Source: Zygnema cylindricum (Eukaryota; Streptophyta; Zygnematophyceae; Zygnematales; Zygnemataceae). Taken from it: a stretch of DNA of 21,881 bases. The position numbers and the translations under genes were made by a program. Location of the stretch: positions 1 to 21,881 of the forward strand of contig JBBHKE010003266.1 of the NCBI GenBank assembly GCA_037447655.1, read 5' to 3'. Below, in pieces: positions 7,556 to 16,613 of the stretch. Below the pieces are notes generated by a model. The model did no database searches. It saw nothing but the letters and a program-made list of their open reading frames with translations, and had not been told where the DNA came from. The first letter of the stretch is position 1. The number at the start of each line of letters is the position of its first letter.

Positions 7556-10500
7556 CAAAAGAAACTCCGTCTCCATAGCATCGGAAAGAAAATAATGCGA
7601 ATTTGATGTATTTTCCCCTTTTCGATCGTTAGTGAGTTTCTCCGGTTTCTTCCCCTTTGTAATCCGAGAGCTCCTCCTAATAACTTGCTCCTCCTCTTTT
7701 TCCTCTTTGTCTTCCTCGGATTCAATTTCAATTTCCTTCTCACTCGATTTAGAACTCAATTTAGAACTTTGAGATTTCCGAATGTTCGAAGGCACTCGGG
7801 AATCCAAAGATCCATCACTCTTACTTCCAAATTCAATTTCAACCGATTTCTTCAAATTCTTTTTCTTAGTTTCCTCATTCGGTTCCACATCGGATTCCGA
7901 ATCCCCAATGTAAGGAAAGTTCTCAATTTCATTCTCCTCATAGAAATCCAAATTTTCTTTAAATTTCTCAACGGAATTCATGGCGGATTTGAGATCCTCA
8001 TGAAAATCCACATTCCGAGATTCCTCCACGGTGTGACGAGGCGGATCATACACTCGGTACAAATTCCCCTTCGCACTATAACCAACAAAAATTCCCGGCC
8101 AACACCTTGGTGCAAATTTCCCCTTCCTCTTAATTGATTCTACATAAACCGTAGCATGACATCCCCAAATTCTCAAATGATGAACCGTGGGCTTTCTACC
8201 ACTCCATAACTCCTCCGGTGTTTTACTTCCGGAAACCGAAGTGAGTCTTCGGTTACAAATGTAATTCGCCGTAAGAATCGCATCTCCCCACAAAAACATC
8301 TCTCGTCCGGAGCTATGAACCATCGCACGGACCATTTCTTGTAAGGTACGATTCTTTCTCTCGGCCACTCCATTTGATTCCGGAGAATAAGGCGCCGTGA
8401 ATTGATGCCTTATCCCCCACTCCTTACAATACCCCTCAAAAACAACAAACTCCCCTCCATTATCCGATCGAATAGACTTAAGCTTCTTATCAATTTGCCT
8501 TTCGGCCATTGCATGCCATTCTTTAAATTTTTCAAATGCATCCGATTTCTTTTTCAATAAGTACACCCATGACTTCCGAGAGAAGTCATCAACAATCACC
8601 AAAGTATACTTATTACCTCCAATTGTCTCGGGTTTAATATGTCCACAAAGATCGATGTGAACAACCTCCAAAGGACTTTGAGCTCGATGCTTGATGTCTT
8701 TATTCGGATGGGATTTCCGAATTTGACGTCCTTTGCTACATCCTCCGCATCCGTTCACCTTCTCACCGGATGCAAGGTCCAAACCCCTCACCGAAGAATG
8801 ACGAATCATCTTCTTCAAACTTACCTCGGATGTATGACACATTCGATGATGCCATAAGGTAAGATCACCTTTCAACTCCGAAATTTGATGTGAAATTCCC
8901 TTGGTGGGAACTTTAGATTTCGGCCTCCTCCATAAGAGCCGACTATGATTCGCATCCGTTACAACTCCTTCTCCGATTACATTCCCCTTCTCATTCCAAA
9001 TCTCGATAGATTGATCACCTCTCGCAAGTAAACTTCCACCACTCTTTTGGATTTGTGGAACGCTTAACAAATTGACCGAACCGTCCGGAATGTAAAGAGT
9101 ATTTTGAAGACGATACTCCGTCGATCTCTCCTTCCCATCATTATCCCATGAAAGAAGATCAAGCCGAACCGTGCCAACCGTACCAACCGAAATGACATGG
9201 CCGCTTGCTACCGTAATAAACTTTGGAACCGTAAGTTCCCTCATGTCATCAAACAAGGTAGCATCCGTGCAAACATGGTGAGATGCCCCCGTATCAATGA
9301 TCCACTCTTTTTCCAAATTTCCTCCACTACTTACCGAATCAAGGGTAAGGTTAAGAACCGGAAAAACATCACCGGTTTCATTACCATAGTCAAAGTAATT
9401 TGCATTACCATAACCACTACCACCACCGCGGCGTCCTCCTCGGCCGCCACCTCGGGCGCCTCTATCACCTCCTCTAGCTCCTCTTCCACCTCCGGAATCT
9501 CCACTCTTTGCATAACATTGAGGGATCGTATGCCCCCACTTACCGCAAAAATGACATTGCTTATCCTTATCCGGACAAGATGAAGACAAATGTCCAAGCC
9601 GGTTACACCGGTAGCATGTCACATTGGAAAGATCCGAAGGGACTTTTGGTGGACGACCTTGCTCCCTCTTGTTGCCTCGGCCGCCACCACCACCTCTCGG
9701 GCCACCTCCTCTACCACCTCCTCTACCACCGGCATAGTTAAGATCCGGGGTTTCGGGAGTAGTAGAGTTGAGAACTCCTCCTCCTCCACTTGAAGAAGCC
9801 GATGGAGTTCCCTCCGACATTTTGATAAAATTGACGGTGAATCCGAAAGTGTTATCCGCCTTCGCTCGTAAAATAGCTTTAAGATGCGAAAGCTTCTCCG
9901 GCAAAGCGTTAAGAAACACGCTTAATTTATCCGCATCCAAAATAACTCGACCATTGTTGAGTAATTGCTCGAGTATGATATTGAAGCGCTTCACGGCATC
10001 ATCCATCAATTCATTTGACTTGAATTTAAAATTCATAAAATCCGTATAAACATATTGACCTTTGTTCTCAACACCTTTCTCATATTGCTCTTCAAGTGCT
10101 TGCCAACACTCATGGGCCGTTCCGTGAGCGAGGAAATGATCAAGCACGGAAGAAGTGCAATTCTTCATCAAACCGGTCGTTGCCGCAATATCTTTCAACC
10201 TCCATTGAGCACGTGCCTTGCTCTCCGTTGGCATCTTCTCTTCTCCATTGACAATCCTCCAAAGCCTCTTGAGAATAAGTTGATTTGAAATAAATTTCTT
10301 CCAAACCGCATAATTGGTGCCATTAAAGGCCACGGATTTCCCCGACATGTTATAATCATCTTCATTATTCAACGCTTCTTCAAAATCTGAATCTTCCTCT
10401 ATCTTTGCTTTACCTTTCCTAATTCTCTCTTTTATCTCACTCTCATTAGCTCCTCCACTGAATGGATCGGCAGCCTGAAATGAAACAAATTCTCTTTTCT

Positions 10501-10654
10501 CACTAGATTGAGTTTGAAATCGTGAATCTACATATCTCATTAATGTATCAAACATCCGAGTCTCCTCAAATTGAGAACCCGAAAAACTGAACTCTCTTGC
10601 TCTCTCCGAAGTCGACATGGGGGAAGGAGTATTTCTATTCTTCTTCCTCCCCAT
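7553..10654 (-). CDS. gag-pol: Copia Gag-protease-integrase polyprotein
   Basis: 1033 residues, starting at an ATG 28 nt downstream of the PBS. The N-terminal 110 residues are basic/acidic linker. A copia-type Gag (UBN2-like) covers about 110-280. RG/GGR-rich segments at 309-328 and 388-413 flank two CCHC zinc knuckles (C347-C350-H355-C360 and C367-C370-H375-C380). The aspartic protease active site WIIDTGA lies at 451-457. The integrase zinc region has H602 or H603, H607, C636 and C639. The integrase core has D668, D731 and E765, that is D-x33-E, two residues shorter than the usual D-x35-E. The conserved NGVAERKNRT and the C-terminal WGC and VGY motifs follow. Residues 885-1033 are a low-complexity, charged, Ser/Lys/Glu-rich tail, as often joins integrase and RT in copia elements. 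The frame closes at TAG, and RT-RNase H continues in the same frame. Confidence 0.95.
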   Translation of the reverse strand: MGRKKNRNTPSPMSTSERAREFSFSGSQFEETRMFDTLMRYVDSRFQTQSSEKREFVSFQAADPFSGGANESEIKERIRKGKAKIEEDSDFEEALNNEDDYNMSGKSVAFNGTNYAVWKKFISNQLILKRLWRIVNGEEKMPTESKARAQWRLKDIAATTGLMKNCTSSVLDHFLAHGTAHECWQALEEQYEKGVENKGQYVYTDFMNFKFKSNELMDDAVKRFNIILEQLLNNGRVILDADKLSVFLNALPEKLSHLKAILRAKADNTFGFTVNFIKMSEGTPSASSSGGGGVLNSTTPETPDLNYAGGRGGGRGGGPRGGGGGRGNKREQGRPPKVPSDLSNVTCYRCNRLGHLSSSCPDKDKQCHFCGKWGHTIPQCYAKSGDSGGGRGARGGDRGARGGGRGGRRGGGSGYGNANYFDYGNETGDVFPVLNLTLDSVSSGGNLEKEWIIDTGASHHVCTDATLFDDMRELTVPKFITVASGHVISVGTVGTVRLDLLSWDNDGKERSTEYRLQNTLYIPDGSVNLLSVPQIQKSGGSLLARGDQSIEIWNEKGNVIGEGVVTDANHSRLLWRRPKSKVPTKGISHQISELKGDLTLWHHRMCHTSEVSLKKMIRHSSVRGLDLASGEKVNGCGGCSKGRQIRKSHPNKDIKHRAQSPLEVVHIDLCGHIKPETIGGNKYTLVIVDDFSRKSWVYLLKKKSDAFEKFKEWHAMAERQIDKKLKSIRSDNGGEFVVFEGYCKEWGIRHQFTAPYSPESNGVAERKNRTLQEMVRAMVHSSGREMFLWGDAILTANYICNRRLTSVSGSKTPEELWSGRKPTVHHLRIWGCHATVYVESIKRKGKFAPRCWPGIFVGYSAKGNLYRVYDPPRHTVEESRNVDFHEDLKSAMNSVEKFKENLDFYEENEIENFPYIGDSESDVEPNEETKKKNLKKSVEIEFGSKSDGSLDSRVPSNIRKSQSSKLSSKSSEKEIEIESEEDKEEKEEEQVIRRSSRITKGKKPEKLTNDRKGENTSNSHYFLSDAMETEFLL

Positions 10655-10682
10655 GCGCTCTCTCTCTATCTCCGAAGCACTA

Positions 10683-10694
10683 GCTCCGATACCA
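10683..10694 (-). other. Primer-binding site for initiator tRNA-Met
   Basis: The minus strand reads TGGTATCGGAGC, starting two bases inside the 5' LTR boundary. The plant initiator tRNA-Met complement is TGGTATCAGAGC, so there is one mismatch. The animal initiator tRNA end differs more, which supports a plant host. Confidence 0.92.
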
Positions 10695-10924
10695 ATTGTA
10701 GGATCTTAAGCAAAAGAGTTTTACAATAATAATTCACAATACAAAAAACATTACACAGCGGAAGCTCATAAAAGACAAGAGGAATATTCAGCCAAAAAGA
10801 TTTATAAGTGTTCTTGGCCGAAGCCTCTTTACATCATGTCTCTTCTCTCTTCTCTCTCTTCACTATTAATCCTCTATGATTAATTGGTTGATTAATTAAT
10901 ACTCTGCACATGTACACTGCTGCC

Positions 10925-10932
10925 TATATATA
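10925..10932 (-). promoter_or_regulatory. TATA box in the copia 5' LTR
   Basis: TATATATA within GAGTATATATAGGC on the minus strand. Transcription would start roughly 25-35 nt further toward lower coordinates, leaving about 200 nt of R-U5. The exact start cannot be read from sequence. Confidence 0.65.
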
Positions 10933-11159
10933 CTCGCTACTCTACACTAAGAGACAACAAGATAAGACAAACAGAACTTAGCGTAGCGACGAAGTCTGTC
11001 CCTAGCTGACTGTGCACTCTTCAATGAAAATTCCACGAAGGAAGGCGCACGCGCTTTCTTCCTTCGAAACAACAAACTCCAAACGTTGACTTAACACGTG
11101 TCGCTTCACAAGTACACCTGCACGCAAAATCAAACATCTGTACATGAAGACAAAAGTCA

Positions 11160-11300
11160 CGCGAAACGAAATAGTATGTTTCGTTCGCGGACGCTTCAAA
11201 ATTAGTACCACGAAACTTACATTGTACGTTTCGTATGATGACGTGGTACTTCACGTCAATAATTAAATGTTGGTATGACGCTTCGCGGAAATACCGCGAA
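11160..11300 (-). promoter_or_regulatory. Cluster of four palindromes in the copia U3
   Basis: Inverted repeats packed in 141 bp near the outer end of the LTR: TTCGCGG/CCGCGAA (11282-11300, 5-nt loop), TGACGTG/CACGTCA (11239-11258, 6-nt spacer), ACGAAAC/GTTTCGT (11210-11234), and an imperfect CGCGAAACGAAA/TTTCGTTCGCG pair (11160-11189). The TGACGTG arms contain TGACG and ACGTG cores of the kind bound by plant bZIP factors. The same four occur in the 3' LTR at 5802-5942. A role as enhancer is inference. Confidence 0.55.
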
Positions 11301-11317
11301 ACGACAATAATCCAACA

Positions 11318-11322
11318 CAAAC
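11318..11322. repeat. Target-site duplication, right copy (CAAAC)
   Basis: Exact copy of 5334-5338, immediately outside the right LTR. Confidence 0.95.
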
Positions 11323-11915
11323 CACTACCGAAATAAAACGATACAAAGTTGTTAAAAAGACACCATTTCATTCTTTAGAAAGACACATTTTCTAAACCAA
11401 AATCTCACCCTCACTGCTAAAACCATTGATAACTCAGGATCGTCACTTTCAAAAATCTCAAATGTAACCTGAGCCAAAAAAAAATAAAAAAACAAAACCT
11501 TATAAAGAGAGTTGGTTTTGTTTCGGCGACGGAAAGATTAAAAAGACAAAGTGTTTTGTTTTGGCAACAGAAGAATTAAATAAAAGCTAAATACGTAAAA
11601 ATTTGAAAAATATTTCTCAAAGGCAGTGTGTTTCCTCCCTTGATCTTCTTTATCTTTTTATCTCAACATTGAAAAATATTAGCTTTTGTTTTCTTAAAAA
11701 AAAATCTACCTAAAAATTCATTTTGGTAAAAGAGAGAGACATAACAAACTGCAATTAGTATTAAACTATGAAGCGTTGTAAAAAAATATGTTTTTTAAAA
11801 AGACGAAAAAAAATAAACATTTGTTGACGTACGTAAAACGTGCGATCGATGCCCGGAATTGTGGTAAAATCCACAATAAAACGTATATAAAATTGGACCC
11901 ACCAGTATAATATCT
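11323..11915. other. No gene recognised; one local duplication
   Basis: AT-rich flank of the copia insertion. A 38-bp period duplication lies at about 11515-11590, where GTTTTGTTTCGGCGACGGAA recurs as GTTTTGTTTTGGCAACAGAA, each followed by a GATTAAA/AATTAAA stretch. No coding signal was seen. Confidence 0.5.
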
Positions 11916-11988
11916 GAGGTGGTGGTACAGTGATTAGTACATTCACAGCTAAAGTGAAGGGTCCCAGTTTCAAATCCTGGCCGGTTCA
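11916..11988 (+). tRNA. tRNA-like sequence, cloverleaf-capable, probable pseudogene or SINE head
   Basis: The 73 nt fold as a tRNA: acceptor stem 11916-11922 with 11981-11987 (6 of 7 pairs, two of them G-T), D stem GTAC/GTAC perfect, anticodon stem TTCAC/GTGAA perfect with a 7-nt loop AGCTAAA (11947-11953), variable region GGGTC, and T stem 4 of 5 with loop TTCAAAT. A box (TGGTACAGTGA) and B box (GTTTCAAATCC) are near consensus. By position the anticodon would be CTA, which would read UAG. However, position 33 is G instead of the universal T, and the D-loop GG is GA. A functional suppressor tRNA is therefore doubtful, and decay of a tRNA gene or a tRNA-derived SINE is more likely. Confidence 0.5.
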
Positions 11989-13884
11989 TCAATCCCTTTA
12001 TTGGGATCGTCCATTCTATCCCCTGATTCTAGGAATCTTAACAACATTTCCCATTGCTGAAAACCAAAGAGATAAAAAACCAAAAGGGAAAACAAATTAC
12101 TTCTCAAAAACTCTCTCTAAATTGTCATGCCGCAAGACGTCGGCGGGTATTATTGCTGATTCTTATTCTAATTGGGGTATAAGGGGATAATACAGATCGG
12201 TGGCGGAGTGTTCAGTTGAAGTACTGACGGAACTAAGGTCGTACCTTTTTACCGTCATGGAAACAGATTTCGGTACGACATCGGGTTTCGCAAATACGAA
12301 CAGCTCCAAACTTGACATCTTATGTACTCCAACGGTTACATACCTGACACATGTCCAAGTCGTGAACCCTCGGAGGTTCATGCATTATTTTTGTAGCGTA
12401 GGGAGGGTTTTTATCCTCGAGGTGTAGATGTAAGGCTTTCCGAGGCGGCCACGTAGCGGCCACCTCTAGAAACTGGCAGCGTTTGTACATAGAAAGCTGC
12501 TTGCTCAGAGACATGTAGGAATTAGTGTAGGTGTACGATAGGTAACAGCATAGGATAAAGGCCATGTGGCCGCATTAGATTAGTCGCAAATCACAACACG
12601 GGAATCCAACATTGGAGAGTTGTCGTTTTCCGGCGAACTACATTCTCGGGATTTGTCGAACCTTTCCTTGCTTCCTTTTCAGTTAGCGTTGCTCGGCGGC
12701 ATATTTAGGATCAGTTGGTTGTTGAGTTAGGGTTTCTCTTTTCTGGATCCTTAGTCTCTTCCCTAGCCTTGTCTCTGAGTTTTTCTGAGCTCTCTTTCTG
12801 TACTAGTCCTTACCTAGCCTACCGGCGCAAGCCAGCCTGCAAGGTTTCCCTCCAGACTGTGTTTCACTTGCCGTGCTCTGCGAATCCTGGGGTGTGAATC
12901 TTGCGTGTATTGTTGTGGTTGCACGATTTCTGTTGTCCGTCTCCTTTTTTTTCCTCTGGCTTTGGAAGTTCCAGTTTTCTCGGAGGTCTCCGCCGGTTAA
13001 GGAGAGTTTGCTATTTGGCAGTTGGACTCTTGTAGGGAATATTGAAGACTTCTGTGGCTACTGTCGCAAATATTCCCGTGTTGTAATTTTTTTTTATTTC
13101 TAATTTTCTTTATCCCTGGTGTGGATTAGTTTCTTTATTTCTAGTTTATTTTAAATTGTTCATTTCTAATTTTCGTCATTTCTTGTGTCAATTGTTTTCT
13201 TGCTATCTAGTTATTGTGATTGGTTTTCTTTTCCAGCCTAGTGGTTTTCGTTGGATTGCTTTAATCAGTTTTTATCTTCAACCTTTAGGGTTTCGTTGCT
13301 AGTGGGCTGTGAGTTGGATATTTAAATCCGGTATAGTGTCCTCTTTCTGTCCACCTACCGGATTAACTCACTCAGAAAACCTAGCAAACCTAAAAACTTA
13401 TAAAAAAAAAATCATATCAAAAACCAAGAAAAAAAAATTATATATATTTAATTATATAAATTAGCTTGCACGAATTATCACATAAAATTATAACAGCTTT
13501 AATAGTTGGGTATAGCGTGGCTTAAAGCTGATACGCGTACCCTAACAGGCTACTAACTTGTAACAGTAAAAGCAGATCGAACTTGTTTGTAAAGGGGTAT
13601 TTAGGTGTTATGAATATAGAGTACTAAATTTGGTGGACGTCTGTGAAAGAATCGCGCGATTTAGAGTCCTATTTCAAAAGATATAGCGATGGGTGTATTT
13701 ATGTGACAGCTAGGGGTCAAAATAATAGGTGGGTAACATTGAAACGGGTTAAGGGTCAAAGCAGATGCGGAATTTAAGGCGTACGTCTATATAAAGTACT
13801 AATATTGGTTTGGTACCTATTATGGTTCGTTTCGTAAGATTTTTAGTACGAAACGTCATAATTCAATATTGTAAGTTTTGTAGG
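11989..13884. other. No gene recognised; T-rich stretch and two hairpins
   Basis: 12180-12600 has near-even base composition with open frames on both strands but no recognisable domain; a GCGGCCAC word is repeated at 12446 and 12457. 12640-13270 is pyrimidine-rich, like a plant leader or intron, with the word ATTTCTAATTTTC repeated near 13094 and 13162. Two perfect inverted repeats occur: AATCCGGTA/TACCGGATT (13325-13364, 22-nt loop) and CGTTTCGTA/TACGAAACG (13828-13855, 10-nt loop). The gypsy 5' LTR might reach into this region, but I could not delimit it. Confidence 0.4.
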
Positions 13885-14106
13885 TACACCGCGCATCGTT
13901 ATTAGTGTCAACGACTCTAATTTGGGTTATTAAAATTTTGATTTTTTTCCAAAAATTGTGTACATGATTTTCAAAATTAAATAAGCAACGCTATTTAAGG
14001 AAGTGGACCATAATCTGCCACGTTTCTCGCATTAAATTAGAATTGTTAACACTAATTTGTTTTTTACACTATTTAAACCTTGACACTAATAACGATGCGC
14101 GGTGTA
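13885..14106. mobile_element. MITE copy B (222 bp) with perfect 26-bp TIRs
   Basis: The first 26 bases (TACACCGCGCATCGTTATTA then GTGTCA) are the exact reverse complement of the last 26 (14081-14106). The 3' half is clearly related to copy A at 2527-2729, including the shared 21-bp block at about 14013-14033. It is non-coding. The outermost TA on each side may be the target duplication, which would suggest a Tc1/mariner-type origin. The perfect TIRs argue that this copy is younger than copy A. Confidence 0.85.
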
Positions 14107-14420
14107 GTTTCGCAAGTTAAATTCGCGACGCACGATCGTGCGAAGTCGCGTTTCAATTTGCGTGCACTTTTGCACGTAAATGCTACGTAGTAAAATGTAG
14201 TGTTTGATTGGTTAGAAAATGCTACGTAGTTAGTGGGAGATTTCGCACGCTTTTGCATTGGTCAGTCTGAGTCTTTGTTGATCAATGATTGGCCCAGGTA
14301 AAAGCCTGTTAAAACGGAGCGTTGACTCAGGCCTGGCGAGTCCAGGGCGATGATGGATAAATAGGGAAGTGTTAGAGGAGAGTAGACATCTTTTCCTTTG
14401 GAAAAGTTTGTGGAAATTTC
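14107..14420 (+). promoter_or_regulatory. Promoter-like segment upstream of the gypsy element
   Basis: Three ATTGG (inverted CCAAT) boxes at 14207, 14257 and 14288 precede a TATA-like ATAAATAG at 14357-14364. AAATGCTACGTAG occurs twice (14178-14190 and 14217-14229), each containing the palindrome CTACGTAG. CGTGCA-CTTT-TGCACG forms a perfect short hairpin at 14161-14176. This arrangement looks like a U3 promoter of an LTR and could belong to the gypsy 5' LTR, but no matching 3' LTR is available in the window. Confidence 0.35.
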
Positions 14421-15003
14421 GGCTGATCTTGGTCCTGAGCGATTAATACCAAATTAGAGGAAAGGCATTTTTGCGTTGAAATCTCTTACTAACTAAATAG
14501 TGTTTTAGTAGTTAAGAGATAGAATTATTAAGAGTGGAGAGTAGTGGAAAACACTTTAATAAGAAGGGTTGAGCCACGAGGGCAAGAGACCAAGCTGATG
14601 TTATGTGGACAGAAGCTTCTTCTAATTTAAAGTTTATCCTTATGTGAGTGTTGTCAAATGTGGATGTGTGTTTTCCAATGTGTGGAATGCGTGGTTGGAA
14701 TTGTTTGTAGTAATGGGATTTTCTGAGAGGTAGGAGATCCTGTTACATAACTACTTTGGCATTGAGCTGTGGTGTGATTCCGATAACTTGGAACTGGAGC
14801 ATCGTGGGGAAATATTCAAGGTATCATATTCAAGGAATTCTACTGGATGCTATCGCTTTAGGTGAGCAACCAATCCTTGTGGGTGCAGGAGCGTTATAGG
14901 TTATCAAGCGCACTCGGTTAGGGGGTTAGATATCTTGCCGAAGGCCACATTTTCTCTCCGTATAGGACATCATCGTTGCATAGTCCTAGTTTCTTGTTTT
15001 CTA
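14421..15003. other. No gene recognised; probable gypsy LTR or leader
   Basis: G/T-rich plus strand with no domain and no recognisable primer-binding site. Its position between the promoter-like segment and the leader repeats suggests LTR or untranslated leader, which is inference only. Confidence 0.3.
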
Positions 15004-15189
15004 ACATCTGGCCGTTTTGGCCCTGAATATTTTCTTGTTTTTTATTACATCTGGCCGTCTTGGCCCTGTATAGCTTCTTGTTTTATTACATCTGGCCGTG
15101 TTGGCCCTGAATAGTTTCCTGCTTTATTACATCTGGCCGTGTTCGCCCTGAACAGTTTCCTTTTTATTATATCTGGCCGCAAGTGGCCT
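15004..15189 (+). repeat. Tandem repeat, about 41-bp unit, 4.5 copies, in the gypsy leader
   Basis: Units begin ACATCTGGCCG at 15004, 15047, 15088 and 15129, and ATATCTGGCCG at 15169, giving periods of 43, 41, 41 and 40 bp. Each starts with a GGCC-N5-GGCC type palindrome (for example GGCCGTCTTGGCC) followed by a CTG(A/T)A and a T-rich part ending in TTTATTAC. It lies before the first gag sequence, so it may be part of the untranslated leader or LTR. Confidence 0.85.
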
Positions 15190-15428
15190 TGCATAGGTGG
15201 CATGAGTTTGCTTGGCATAGCGTGAAGTTAATAGGATTGGACAAGACAGTTTACGAGAAGACTGACTCCGGTGATACAGGATAGGCCAAACGGCGTGGTG
15301 TGTCAGTCTTGCGGTTAGTAGCATCCTTTTGCGTGTGTTTGGCATTTCGCGGCATCTGGATAGGACCGCCTTCTGTATACATGCCAACGGACTGGAATAA
15401 TTTACAATTTCTGGCTAGTACCACCTGA
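15190..15428. other. Leader region between repeats and gag, no gene recognised
   Basis: No domain recognised. The first open gag frame begins after a TGA at 15426-15428. A TTTCAG at about 15430 could be a splice acceptor, but nothing else supports splicing. Confidence 0.3.
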
Positions 15429-16613
15429 ATTTCAGGTGCTTACCGAGGGCCGCCCAGAGAGTCTATTACGGCCGGTCCTCCTCCAATATCTTTTCCTTAC
15501 TCAGCAGTTCAGTCACCATTTTTAGGATCACCCAGTCAGTCGAGATCTGGTCTCTCTTCGCTCAATAGGTCTACGTCGTCGGTTTCTTCATCTTTCACCC
15601 ACTCGGGGAAAGATTCGGACACCGACTCGCTTGACATACAGGGTCTAGGTATACCACCGTCAATTTTTTCAGTGGGTCGTACAATACACACTAATCACAC
15701 CTCTTTTAGTGTGGACATGGCCTCGTCCATGGACACCGGAGGTAGTAAACAACATTTCTGTTTTTTTTGTCTCAAAGACACCATGTCCTTGTCTCACTTT
15801 CGCATGCTTTTCAATACCAAAATGCGTGATCTGGCATTTCGTACCAAGATCGCTACGACCTACGGGTCGATTTTTCTTTACTAGGGCGATACCTCAGAGG
15901 ATCTGCCATATTCCTTTATACCCAGAAATATGAGGAAATTTGTGCTATGACTGAAATAGCACCCGCCTATTCCAGAGCTAATGCCATAATTGGCCGCCCC
16001 GAAATTCCTTTCCAACCCGCTGTCCCGACAGTTTATGAATCCACATGCAACGACGGTTCACCCGCAATACCCGAGGTCCCTCAACAATTTGCACTGGCAG
16101 CTAGGGCTGAAATTCCGGCTAGACTTGAAATGCTAGTCCCGCTAAGAGATCCAGTCTCATTAATTTTTGATTTATTACAGGACGAGTATCGGATGCAGAA
16201 TACTGACCAAGTCAAAGAATTAATGAATTTCGAAGGCAGACCAGGTGAAACAGCTCCGGCATTGCGGTCACGTATGGAAACTTTACGTGAGGCCTTACCG
16301 GATCTCATGTCAAAAGCTGAGGCGGTACAAAATTTGTGGGTCAATTTCCCACGCAATCTCGACGGTTCATTCAGAACCGTCTGACCGAAGCATATAGCCT
16401 TAAATTCACCTTCGAGCAGGCTGTAGAGTATGCTGTGAAGTAAGAAATGCAGACTTGCTGGTGGGACGCTCACGAGCGGCCAAAACCTTCACCTAAAGAT
16501 TACCGTAATCAAAATCCAAACCATAATCCTAACCCGCGCAACCCATGGCCCAACCCAAGACCTCGAAGGGCCCCTGCCATGGGATCATTACCCACAACTC
16601 GTGGAGCCCGTAG
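15429..16613 (+). pseudogene. gag: Broken gag of the gypsy element
   Basis: The first part is open from 15429 to a TAG at 15882 and is Ser/Thr-rich, with no clear start codon before ATG 15717. The frame then moves (15872-16366), where LGRYLRGSAIFLYTQ followed by an Ala/Pro-rich stretch resembles a retrotransposon Gag. A second shift near 16365-16372 leads into a frame with RLTEAYSLKFTFEQAVEYAV, which has a nonsense TAA at 16441-16443. A Pro/Asn/Arg-rich linker follows (16447-16600). A further shift near 16600 is needed to reach the zinc knuckle, where the next frame has a TAG at 16611. Thus at least three frameshifts and one nonsense codon break the gene. The N-terminal segment contains C-x2-C, but I could not call it a zinc finger. 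Confidence 0.7.

Larger units (their letters stand above)
5339..11317 (-). mobile_element. Complete Ty1/copia LTR retrotransposon (5979 bp)
   Basis: The element lies on the minus strand and has all expected parts: two 621-bp LTRs with TG...CA ends, a CAAAC target duplication, a PBS for plant initiator tRNA-Met next to the right (5') LTR, a PPT next to the left (3') LTR, and a gag-PR-IN-RT-RH coding region of about 4.6 kb in one frame. The LTRs differ at one position only (A at 5616, G at 10974), so the insertion is very recent. The only coding interruption is an in-frame TAG at 7553-7555. The order IN before RT places it in the copia superfamily; its lineage was not determined. Confidence 0.97.
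10697..11317 (-). repeat. 5' LTR of the copia element
   Basis: 621 bp, TG...CA ends, one difference from the 3' LTR (G at 10974). In this orientation U3 lies at the right end (toward 11317) and carries the palindromes and TATA box. A GA-rich leader follows the TATA box on the minus strand (pyrimidine tract 10839-10863 on plus). This copy should hold the promoter for the element RNA. Confidence 0.97.

Noticed and set aside
11947-11953. A functional amber-suppressor tRNA serving the copia UAG codon
   Set aside because: The loop lacks T33 and the D-loop GG is mutated; closeness to the copia element is not evidence of function. Kept only as a low-weight observation.
12163-12427. Open frames on both strands in the near-even-composition block
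   Set aside because: No similarity to a known family that I can recognise, and no splice or start context that favours one strand.
15759-15830. A C-x2-C motif with a following His in the first part of gypsy gag, possibly a zinc finger
   Set aside because: Only two Cys and one His in a plausible spacing; the fourth ligand is missing, so no zinc-finger type can be assigned.
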